Assembly: GCA_036346375.1 (NCBI GenBank)
Contig: CM070520.1
Span: forward strand, 45,155,854 to 45,219,853
From: Guadua angustifolia
Taxonomy: Eukaryota > Streptophyta > Magnoliopsida > Poales > Poaceae
Direction of reading: 5' to 3'
DNA: 64,000 nucleotides
In this document: positions 45,060 to 53,865 of the stretch, piece after piece
Position numbering within the stretch: position 1 is the stretch's first letter
Layout: every line of letters begins with the position of its first letter
The notes under the pieces: model-generated
Database searches by the model: none
What the model was told of the DNA's origin: nothing
Seen by the model: the letters and a program-made list of their open reading frames with translations, nothing else
Position numbers and translations under genes: made by a program

Positions 45060-45340
45060 TGGTGTTACCTCACCCATGGCCGGTGCTACCGCACCTCTGT
45101 GACCAACGGTCACTGGCAACAATTTAATGCACTGGTCAGTGTCTAACGGACACTAGGCCGGTGCTACCGCAGAGGGTGTGGTATGACCGCTCACCGGTCA
45201 TACCGCAGGGGGTGCGGTCATACCGCATGAAGTGAGCCAAGAAAGCAGCCCCTCTGGAAAAAACACGCCGCTCGGGGTGCGGTAGCACCGCTTGGCCGGT
45301 GTTACCGCAGGACTTGCGGTCATACCGCACCAGCAGAGGA
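45060..45340 (-). repeat. Palindrome cluster in U3 (TGCGGT-nn-ACCGCA type)
   Basis: At least seven copies of half- or full palindromes: GGTGCTACCGCA (twice), CGGTCATACCGCA (twice or more), GTGCGGTAGCACCGC (a perfect palindrome) and GGTGTTACCGCA. Grass Sireviruses are known to carry multiple short palindromes in the LTR. Related words recur outside the LTR at 47860-47910 and 48360-48470. Confidence 0.75.
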
Positions 45341-45729
45341 GGGACTCCAATTTTGATTTCTTTTGAAATGATTTTCAACTATTTTTCCTAGAGACACTTA
45401 ATCAATAAGGATTTGAGCCTTAGCACTATTTCTTGACGCCAAACTCGCGACAATGACCCCTCTTAATAGTACGACACCTATTCTAGTAATCCGATCTTTT
45501 TCTTCAATCACCGAGATCGGTAAAACTCTAAAAAGGTCCTTATATATTATACCTGAATCAATTTTCCTTCATGCATTGGTCTTCTATTTTGCGTCGATAT
45601 TCTTTTCTCCATCACTTTTTAAATCAACCTGTACTCAAACAACTCAACTCGAAGACATTAGTACATTAAAACTCTATTGTTATCAATTACCAAAACTCAC
45701 ATTTAAATTTAGGGGCCTAGATGCTTTCA

Positions 45730-45746
45730 ATCTCCCCCTTTTTGGT
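45730..45746 (-). promoter_or_regulatory. Polypurine tract of the minus-strand Sirevirus
   Basis: Read on -, CAAAAAGGGGGAGAT lies directly before the LTR start TGAAAG. The same arrangement appears at 5935-5945 in the left element. Further CT-rich runs on + (45903-45916, 46262-46276) are secondary PPT-like tracts. Confidence 0.75.
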
Positions 45747-46365
45747 AATTGATGACAATCCTTTCAAGAAGATAAGTTAAAGTGAAGTTTTTGAGTTTAG
45801 CAACTTAAGGAATTAAGTTGTAAGCCCGAGATAATTTGATTAAACAATATTGCCTTTAGAGATAAGAGAATTTCAATGGCAACATATCATCAACTTATAG
45901 CTAAGAAACTCCCCCTACACGTGTGCATGAGTAATAGCAATGAGAAAATTTAGTTTTGGCATAAGTGGGAATGTTAAAAATTTTAGCAGAGTTTCATTTA
46001 GATTTTGGAACCAAGGAGAGAGCAACATTATCAATAATATGCAATAAATATGTAAGCAATATGAGTAATACAAAGTAATAGCAAGGGGAACAGTTAAAAT
46101 TAAAAGCATCCATACGAGTTCAACAATCCATACGAGTTCAACAAACGTCATTCAACATCAAGCAAAAGACAACACAACCAAGACGATAAACGAGGTTTAT
46201 TATCTTACAACAAGATAGTAAGGTAAATATAAGCTAATCCTCGATGGCTAATCTTCTTTCAACTATTTCTCCCCCTTTGGCATCAAATACCAAAAAGGAG
46301 AAACTCATGACGAAGGAGGATGATTACGACGAGATGAATAATGGGATCCATAACGACGATACTCG
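45747..46365 (-). other. Non-coding region between the extra ORF and the 3' LTR
   Basis: AT-rich, with a direct repeat of CATACGAGTTCAACAA at 46111-46146 and two additional PPT-like tracts. No domain is visible in the short ORFs on either strand. Confidence 0.55.
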
Positions 46366-47753
46366 TCAAAAGAAGAACGAATCGGTGATCTGGGAGTCAA
46401 TGTTGTGCACATGCTCTCTAACATCTTCAAGAGCCTGACGAGTTTGAGCCTGAGATGCCTCCATTCTAGTAAAGTTGTCCATCATATTGGTGCGAAGGTT
46501 TGCAAAACCGCTCATCATGGCATTTTGCAATGTTTCAAAATTATCATGAGCCAAGCCAGAATAGAGAAATGCAGGAGCCTCTTCTTGACCTTCATCGACA
46601 GCTGAAGGAGGTTGTGGGTGAGATGATGATTGACCCCGCTGACTGAGAGGACCAAATTCTCTTGGCTTATATGGCTTGTGAACACCTCCACAGCCACCAC
46701 GGAACCCCGTCACCCTCTTGATAATCATCATGATATATGGTGCGAATTAAATCCTCTTGTCGCGGTCTCCAGCAGAAGAAGAGATCTCATGAAGAATGAA
46801 GTCAACTACATCAAATCGCTCCCTTTTCATGATTTTGCTCATTATGTTCCACGCAAATCCTCGAATCATGTCAAAATTACCACTATTGGGGTGAATGGTG
46901 ACTCTCACTATCTTGTTAATGAGACTAGCTGTGGGGAGAAGATTTTCCATCTTACCGAGCCTCCTGATGCGAGCAGATGGGTCATAGAAAGAAAGTTGCT
47001 CAGCCAAGGATAGAATAGGAGCGCTGTGGATTTTGTGCTGACCATTGTGATGAACACCCCAAGCATGCTCAATCTCTTCTTTAGACACTGAATATACCGC
47101 AGAGTCAGTCATCCATGTAATCTCATCAAATGCATCAGAAATGTGGACGGTGGCATAAAATTGACGAATCAAGTCTTCATTATAATCACACTTCATGCTC
47201 ACAAATGATGCCACATCTGCTCCATGAAATAATTCTTGCACTCCAACAAATAGGGGTATCTTCCTGATGTGCTCTCAGCTAACCCATTTGTGTTCAGCAA
47301 AATCTTTATTTAAATAGATTTCGTGATATACCTTTTCCTGAAAGAGGGTTCGAAACTTGTTTAGGGTTGCAGATCGAGGAAGCATGTACTGATTTGCTTG
47401 GCGGAAGGAAAAATATTGATCCCCTTTAATCTTCCTCAGATCTATTGTTGGTTGAAACCCTTCAAAATTTTCTTCTTCGTGTTCTGAATTCTCAGTGTCA
47501 CTTCCATTTTCTTCCTCAAAATCAACGTCCATGTTGTCATCCTCTTCACTCGATTCCGAGGCAACTTCCTTGTCCCTTCCTCCACGAGATGATCCACCCA
47601 ATTCTTTTCTTACTTTGCTTCGGATAGACAGGTCTCTTGCCCTTCGAATCTGGATTCTTCATTTATCCTCGCTATGAGGAGGGCACGCGCGACTTTGAGA
47701 GGATTTACGGATCACTCCTCCACCGCGAGGAGGAAGATTCTTCGTCCTTGGCA
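46366..47753 (-). pseudogene. Extra Sirevirus ORF downstream of pol (plant transposon-protein domain), frameshifted
   Basis: Read on -, a likely start at about 47753 gives MPRTKNLPPRGGGVIRKSSQ. A Ser/Asp/Glu-rich segment follows (47275-47601; GRDKEVASESSEEDDNMDVD), then RQANQYMLPRSATLNKF. The frame at 46747-47241 holds RQFYATVHISDAFDEITWMT, EIEHAWGVHH and FAWNIMSKIMKRERFDVVDF, which resembles the domain annotated as putative plant transposon protein. The frame at 46366-46731 ends with a helical, coiled-coil-like stretch (NFTRMEASQAQTRQALEDV). Sireviruses often carry an extra, sometimes env-like ORF here. I see no signal peptide or membrane segment, so I do not call it envelope. Two frame breaks, near 47245-47275 and 46735. 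Confidence 0.6.
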
Positions 47754-48981
47754 TTGTAACTGAGATGATAGCAAGGGATGTAAGAGAAATGAAGGAAATG
47801 TCCCAAGGTAGGGTAAACATGCTAAATGCGGCAATAATATGCGGAAAAGTTAATTTGAGACTGGCGACACCGTGCAAGTGCTGTACCACCGCAGGTATGT
47901 GGTGTTACGCCCGTCTTGATTACTCATAAGGGTCTGCGATATATGACCGTAGAGGGCGATTTTGCAAGAAATGAGCACAACCGAGTGATGTAGATGGATC
48001 GAACCAATAAAAATTGAAAATGATCATTGGAACACATCCATTTACCCATTTCTCACAAAGATTTTCAATCGATTCGCGTATTTTTGCCACATTATGCATC
48101 TAAACCTAGATTGGAGAAGAAGGTCCTTAGGGCATGAAACTTCAAGAAAAAAGAGAGAAGAGAGGGTGAGGATGGATACCTTGATTCCTGTGAATGAGAG
48201 GAGAGCAAAGGATTGAAGAGTAGAGCCTCAAATCAAGAAATCACGGATGGGGAATTTTAGGAGGTAGAGGAGTTCTTGGGAGGAGAGAGAATGAGAGGAA
48301 AAGAAATGAGGAAGAAGGGGGTGCGGCTGGACAAGAATAGCGAGGACAAGGGGACTCGGTGGGACCGCACTCACCCTAGCCCAGCCCGTGTGGTGGTATG
48401 ACCGCAAGGAGGGCCGGTCATCGCACAGCCGCACGTGCTACCGCAAATGGGAGCGGTGCAACCGCACTTGGCAGACCACAAACAGAATAGGATACACCAA
48501 ATGATGAAAAAAACTCAATTTTGATAATATATTAGATATAACACTTATTTGAGCATTTTCAACTTAAGAGACAAGCAAGAAAAGAAATTTCACGAAGAAA
48601 TCAAATAATCGTTCACATTTGACCTTTTTGAGTCGAAAACACAATTTTGGGAACTAGAAGTATTTTTAATCTTAGTCCCATTTGCATGACTCAATTTGTG
48701 CCTTAGTTAGATCAATATAGATTAAGTTTTTGAGTTCGACAACCTTTCCAAGAACACAGCTTGTTTTTAATTTTTGTAAGAGTAAAGTTGACTATTTTCA
48801 AATAGCTTGACTTATAAAGTCTATTTTTATCCTTTTAAGATATTTATAGCACAATCTTCAATTTTTCACTTTTAGGAGATGTGATATATACATGAATTGC
48901 ATATTACTCCCCCTTGATGTGAGACGCATTTGAAAGAACGAAAACCAAATAAAATCCAATTATCAATCAAAAGAAGTACAT
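47754..48981 (-). other. Non-coding spacer between pol and the extra ORF
   Basis: No supported ORF. It contains GCGGT-type palindromic words like those of the LTR (47860-47910 and 48360-48470, e.g. GAGCGGTGCAACCGCAC) and an AT-rich tail. In element orientation it lies just after the pol stop. Confidence 0.55.
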
Positions 48982-49377
48982 TTAGTCCACATTGGAGATA
49001 TCAATGACATTTAACTCATTCCTCAATTTGCAAAATTTAGCCTCATCTAAGGGTTTGGTGAGTATATCCGCTAGTTGATTTTCGGTTCGAATATGACTAA
49101 TCTCAATATCTCCTTTGCCAACATGATCTCTCAAGAAATGATGGTGAATATCTATATGTTTGGTTCTTGAGTGTTGGACGGGATTATTTGCTATTTTGAC
49201 CGCACTTTCATTATCACAAAAGAAAGGCATCTTTTTAAAATTAATTCCATAATCCATTAGAGTTTGCCTCATCCACAATAATTGTGCGCAATAACTACGG
49301 CGGATATATATTACGGCTTCAAGTGGATAAAGCTCACGAATTTTGTTTCTTGGAGAACCATGAAACTAGGGATCTAC
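48982..49377 (-). pseudogene. pol: copia RNase H, C-terminal part
   Basis: Frame 48982-49278 reads FFCDNESAVKIANNPVQHSR, KHIDIHHHFLRDHVGKGDIE and ADILTKPLDEAKFCKLRNEL. These are the RNase H DN motif, the HIDI(R/H)HHF box and the normal polyprotein end. A frame break at about 49279-49380 separates it from the RT frame, in the part that would encode the VSW(F)SKKQ...AEY segment. RNase H would remove element RNA during cDNA synthesis. Confidence 0.85.
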
Positions 49378-50594
49378 CTAGCAATTGGCAACTCCGGAGG
49401 TACTTTTTCTATCCACTTTACAACCCGCATAATCCGAATCCGAATATCCAATTAAATCGAATTTTGGACCTTTAGGATACCATAAACCTATGTTTGAGGA
49501 ATGTTTTAAATATGTTAGAATTCTCTTTACGGCAACTAAATGACATTCTTTTGGAGAAGCTTGAAAACGAGCACACATGCAAACACTAAACATTATATCG
49601 GGCCTAGATGCGGTAAGATAAAGCAAACTACCAATCATAGATCTATAAAGCTTTAAATCTACCGGTTTACCTCCCTCGTTTAAGTCGAGATGCCCGTTTG
49701 ATGCCATTGGAGTCTTGATTGGCTTTGCGTCCTCCATGCCAAATCTCTTGAGAAGATCCTTCGTGTACTTGGTTTGACTCACGAACGTTCCACTCTTGAG
49801 TTGCTTGATTTGAAGTCCAAGGAAGAAGCTCAACTCTCCGATCATGGACATTTCAAACTCCCTAGACATCATATCACCAAATTCTTTGCAAAAGTCTTCG
49901 TTAGTAGAACAAAAATGATATCATCAACATATATTTGACATACAAAGAATTCATCATCAATTATTTTTGTAAAGAGCATTGTGTCAACCTTCCTAATTTT
50001 GAAACCCTTTGAGAGTAGAAAATCTCTAAGTCGCTCATACCACGCTCTAGGAGCTTGCTTGAGTCCGTATAGCGCTTTAGAGAGTTTGTAAACATGATTA
50101 GGATATTTGGAATTTTCAAAACCGGGAGGTTGTTCTACAAATACCAATTCGGATATTTGTCCATTTAAGAAAGCACTCTTTACATCCATTTGAAATAATT
50201 TAATGTCGAAACTTGACGCAAATGCAAGCAAGATTCTAATGGCTTCTAATCTAGCTACAGGAGCGAAAGTTTCACCGAAATCTAATCCTTCGACTTGAGT
50301 AAAACCTTGCGCCACTAATCTAGCCTTATTTCTTACTACAATTCCATTCTCATCTTGTTTATTTCGAAAGACCCATTTTGTGCCAATTACATTATATTCT
50401 TTAGGCCTTTCTACTAAAGTCCAAACATCATTACGGGCAAAGTTATTTAATTCTTCGTGCATTGCATTTACCCAATCCGGATCATCTAATGCTTCATCTA
50501 CATGAGTAGGTTCAAATGATGATACAAATGAATAATGTTCACAAAAAGAAGCGACACGAGATCGAGTTTGAACACCCTTACTCACGTCACCCAA
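49378..50594 (-). pseudogene. pol: copia reverse transcriptase, one frameshift
   Basis: Frame 49869-50594 has DPDWVNAMHEELNNFARNDV, GTKWVFRNKQDENG, LFQMDVKSAFLNG and CQIYVDDIIFV, so all three catalytic Asp residues, including YVDD, are present. Frame 49378-49872 continues FEMSMIGELSFFLGLQIKQL, LDLNEGGKPVDLKLYRSMIG, SRPDIMFSVCMCARFQASPK and SDSDYAGCKVDRKSTSG. The frameshift is at about 49870-49905, near a TTTTTGTTC stretch. Otherwise the domain looks complete, suggesting fairly recent activity. Confidence 0.9.
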
Positions 50595-50660
50595 TATTTG
50601 GTCTATCGGGTGATCCTTGGAGAGGCCGTGATGAATTCGTTGAGGTAGAGGTTGAGCTTG

Positions 50661-51620
50661 TCAATTATTGTTCTTGTCATCTTCATCGATGTTTTGAATT
50701 TGACTTGGAGTTGCGGAGGTTGAAGGCTCGGCTTGAGTAGATGAGGGTTGATTCTCCAAGACAACCTCCGGCTTCACGTCTCCTAATGCCATATTCTTCA
50801 TTGCTTCTCTTAGGCCTTCTTCACCTACATCATCCAAATTTTCTTGCTCTTCTTGAGAGCCGTTAGTCTCATCGAATTCAACATCACATGTTTCTTCAAC
50901 AAAACCTTTATTCTTATTAAAAACTCGATAAGCTTTACTATTTGAGGAATATCCTAACAAAAACCCTTCATCGCAACAACTTTGAAATTTGGAAAGCCGA
51001 ACACCCTTTTTCAAGATATAGCATTTGCAACCGAATACTCGAAAATAAGAAATGTTCGGCCTTCTTCCAACAAGAAGCTTATAAGAGGTCTTTTTCAAGA
51101 GTCGATGCAAATAGAGTCTATTTGTAGCATGGCAAGCGGTATTAATGGCTTCTGCCCAAAAACTATCGGACGTACCATATTCGTCAAGCATTGTTCTTGC
51201 CATTTCAATTAATGTTCGATTTTTCCGTTCTACCACTCCATTTTGTTCCGGAGTGTAGGTTGCGGAAAGCTCGTGCTTTATTCCAAGTTCATCACAATAA
51301 TCTTCAATTCTTGTATTTTTGAACTCGGAACCGTTATCACTACGGATTTTCTTTATTATAAACTCAAATTTATTTTGAGCCCTTTTTGCAAACCTTTTGA
51401 AAATATTGGAGGTTTCGGATTTATCATCTAGAAAGAATACCCAAGTATATCTAGAGTAATCGTCAACGATAACTAGGCAATAAGAATTTCCTCCAATGCT
51501 CTTATAGGTTGTCGGGCCAAACAAATCCATATGTAAGAGCTCTAATGGTCTAGATGTGGACATGATACTTTTTGAAGGATGAGAACTAGCAACTTGTTTG
51601 CCGGCTTGACAAGCACTACA
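50661..51620 (-). CDS. pol: copia integrase, 300-codon open frame
   Basis: Read on -, LELLHMDLFGPTTYKSIGG has the first catalytic Asp, KKIRSDNGSEFKNTRIEDYC the second, and PEQNGVVERKNRTLIEMART the Glu, so the D,D,E triad is intact. FRVFGCKCYILKKG and LLGYSSNSKAYRVFNK follow in the C-terminal part. The tail (about residues 230-300) is acidic and Ser/Asn-rich before RT. A TGA at about 51621 splits it from the HHCC finger upstream (LCSACQAGK is just inside the frame). Location and strand agree with the rest of pol. Confidence 0.9.
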   Translation of the reverse strand, partial: CSACQAGKQVASSHPSKSIMSTSRPLELLHMDLFGPTTYKSIGGNSYCLVIVDDYSRYTWVFFLDDKSETSNIFKRFAKRAQNKFEFIIKKIRSDNGSEFKNTRIEDYCDELGIKHELSATYTPEQNGVVERKNRTLIEMARTMLDEYGTSDSFWAEAINTACHATNRLYLHRLLKKTSYKLLVGRRPNISYFRVFGCKCYILKKGVRLSKFQSCCDEGFLLGYSSNSKAYRVFNKNKGFVEETCDVEFDETNGSQEEQENLDDVGEEGLREAMKNMALGDVKPEVVLENQPSSTQAEPSTSATPSQIQNIDEDDKNNN

Positions 51621-51623
51621 AAG

Positions 51624-52151
51624 TCAATTTTTCTCAAACTTCACATCTTTCAAGCCCACAACTAAATCATTTTTAAATAACTTTTTAAGTTGAATCATTC
51701 CAACATGAGCTAGTCTTCTATGCCATAACCATCCTAAAGATGTTTTTGCCATTAAGCAAGTTTGAAGACATGAGTTATTTGAAGTGAAATCAACTAAATA
51801 CAAATTTCCAAATCTAAATCCTTTAAACACTAGCGAATTATCATTTTCTTTTGTAATAACAACACCATTTTTAGAGAATGTGCAAACAAGATCAAGATCA
51901 CAAATTTGAGCAACGGATAGCAAATTGAAATTTAATGTTTCAACTAAGGAGACATTTGAAATGGAGAGGTCATTTGATATGGCAATTTTACCTAAGCCCA
52001 ATACCTTTCCTTTGCTATTGTCTCCGAATGTGATCTTGTCATGTTGTCCATTTCCCGAATCAAAGGTGGTGAACATTTTCCTGATCACGGTCATGTGTTG
52101 GGTGCACCCACTATCCAACACCCAATGCCGTCCACCGGTTTTGTAGTTCAC
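51624..52151 (-). CDS. pol: copia protease and GAG-pre-integrase with zinc-finger His residues
   Basis: A 175-codon frame on -: WVLDSGCTQHMTVIRKMFTT with the DSG active site at about residues 12-14, DKITFGDNSKGKVLGLGKI as the flap region, and NFNLLSVAQICDLDLVCTF. The GAG-pre-integrase segment LGWLWHRRLAHVGMIQLKKL supplies the two His of the integrase HHCC finger. The two Cys lie just after the TGA stop at 51621 in the next frame. Confidence 0.9.
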   Translation of the reverse strand: MNYKTGGRHWVLDSGCTQHMTVIRKMFTTFDSGNGQHDKITFGDNSKGKVLGLGKIAISNDLSISNVSLVETLNFNLLSVAQICDLDLVCTFSKNGVVITKENDNSLVFKGFRFGNLYLVDFTSNNSCLQTCLMAKTSLGWLWHRRLAHVGMIQLKKLFKNDLVVGLKDVKFEKN

Positions 52152-52437
52152 CTACAAAAGAAAATCAAACCTTTTTAGGTACCCAAATTTGTTTGGGTCC
52201 TTGGAGGTTAGTGACCAAGGTTTTGGGAACCCAAACGGCTTTCTTTCTTTGGCCAATTATCGGGTCCCAACAAATTTAGCAAAGACTTTACCATTTCTAT
52301 CTCTTTTAAGCACATAACATGAATCATGAACATTATCCTTAGATGCTTTGCTCAAGGCATAATCATTTGCTAGATGTCCTACTTCATGACACTTAAAACA
52401 AAATTTACCATTCGATTTCACAAAGCGCGGAGCTTTG
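52152..52437 (-). pseudogene. gag: Gag-protease linker with second zinc knuckle
   Basis: Read on -, CFKCHEVGHLANDY near 52350-52400 is a CCHC knuckle in which the last Cys is replaced by Tyr. It is followed by SCYVLKRDRNGKVFAKFVGT and, after a stop, a Lys/Pro-rich segment leading to the protease. Sirevirus Gag commonly ends with such knuckles. The change of the fourth ligand suggests decay. Confidence 0.6.
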
Positions 52438-52956
52438 TTACTTATTTTCTTGTTCTTTTAGGATATATCCTAATCCTTCTTTATTATATGAGCATCTTTG
52501 ACTACCCAAGATTTTATTTAGTGTTTCTTTACCCTTAAAACATCTATCCAAGCTTTTGTTTAGTTTATTTACTTGTTCTTTAAGCTCATTGTTTTCAACA
52601 ATCAAATTTTTATTACATGAGTTTGCACTAGAACATGGGAAATCAACTAAATCATCACAAGAAGTAGATATGCTTGATTTTACTACATGAAGTGAGCTAT
52701 TTTCTAATCTAGGCAAATCATCCATAATATTGCATTCAATACCAATATCATTTGTGGATTTTGGAATATTCTTGGCAAGGAGAATTTCATGAGCTTCCTT
52801 TAGCTCCTCATAAGAATCCTTGAGAGAAAGAAATTCTTTTCTCAAGACCCTTGATTTTGATTTTTCTTTGCCAAGATATTCATTCAATTCCTCAAGCATA
52901 TCCATTAGTTCATCATATGACGGTTCACCATCTTCATTAGGATTTACCTTAGTTTC
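52438..52956 (-). CDS. gag: Sirevirus Gag C-terminal coiled-coil region (cut by gypsy insertion)
   Basis: The frame on - from 52956 reads ETKVNPNEDGEPSYDELMDM, EYLGKEKSKSRVLRKEFLSL, LKDSYEELKEAHEILLAKNI, DDLVDFPCSSANSCNKNLIV and VENNELKEQVNKLNKSLDRC, long heptad-like coiled coils with a Cys-rich joint. Codons beyond 52957 belong to the inserted gypsy LTR. Across the insertion (from 62939) the frame continues as MARGETK, which proves continuity with the Gag at 62934-63991. The equivalent region in the left Sirevirus is at 1-165. Confidence 0.85.
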   Translation of the reverse strand, partial: ETKVNPNEDGEPSYDELMDMLEELNEYLGKEKSKSRVLRKEFLSLKDSYEELKEAHEILLAKNIPKSTNDIGIECNIMDDLPRLENSSLHVVKSSISTSCDDLVDFPCSSANSCNKNLIVENNELKEQVNKLNKSLDRCFKGKETLNKILGSQRCSYNKEGLGYILKEQENK

Positions 52957-53863
52957 TGATGAGGACATCACTCCAATGCATACGCCCGAGACTCCTCTAG
53001 TTGTGATGCAAGGACCCATCACAAGAGCACGAGCACGGCAATTGAATCAACAGGTGAGCTCGTTCCTAAGTGCCCGTGCTGATACTTGTGAGAATGGTAT
53101 GCTACCTAATGATATTATTGATTATATTGTACTTAGGAACTTTGGAGAGGATCATGAATGCCTTGGGAACCAGCAAGGGCCAGGAGGGAGGCAAGGAGGG
53201 CGTCCAATTCAAGTTGGAGGTCTAATTCGTCTCGGAGTCGACTACCTCAGCCACCAGGAGCAGCGTTCACTAAAATCATCACCCAGGCCACAAACGGGCT
53301 CCGATTTTGATGATCCACATATGCCTCGAAAGCTAAGGAGATAACCTTTCCAATGGCACTAGTTTCAGGTCATTTGGACTTCGGAGTCGACAGGAATTCA
53401 CGTTGCAAGTTGGCGATAGAATCTATCCCTGGGTGTCACACACTCAATTTGGGCCCTTGGCCCATGTATCGTGTTGAGTCCATCACGGACGCATCTAGGG
53501 TTTCTAGGACATCCCCTAGCCTATATATCCAGTAGCCACCGCTAGGGTTTGATTTGGGTTTTGCTTAGATTAATTCTGCCTTGAACAAGGTATCGCCGTT
53601 TATCGGTTTATGAGACCCCAACTCGTGAGCTTCATCCTCAATTGCAAATTCAGTTGCATCTTTCTTGTTCTTGCTTGTGTTCTCGATTCATTGGCGAGGA
53701 TTAGCCTTCGTGGCGAGGTCAACCGGCAACGACGGTTGATAACGAGAGGACGCGTGGAGCTGCGACAGGGTTTTGATCGTGCCGATCAAGCCGGATCGTG
53801 TGTCTCGCGCGCCTAATCGACTTATCCTCCACTGACGGAAGTTCGGCAACCCCGTCCCCATCA
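52957..53863 (+). repeat. 5' LTR of the plus-strand gypsy element
   Basis: 907 bp, aligned along its length with 62015-62933. It keeps an open frame reading MHTPETP, QGPITRARARQLNQQVSSFL, NGMLPNDIIDYIVLRNFGED and DDPHMPRKLRR then stop at 53344, which is the C-terminus of Pol as read through the 3' LTR. A TATA-like CTATATATCC lies at 53521-53530. Differences from the 3' LTR are mostly single-base indels. Confidence 0.92.
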
Positions 53864-53865
53864 AG

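Larger units (their letters stand above)
44261..45729 (-). repeat. 3' LTR of the minus-strand Sirevirus
   Basis: In + it starts TGTAGGATCAAGG, followed by a G-run and GTGAATAGGAGG, and ends CTAGATGCTTTCA; read on - it is TGAAAGCATC...GATCCTACA, 1469 bp. Read on -, a TATA box (TTATAAATACC) lies at about 44992-45002. A cluster of GCGGT-based palindromes (45060-45340) lies upstream of it in U3. Confidence 0.88.
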
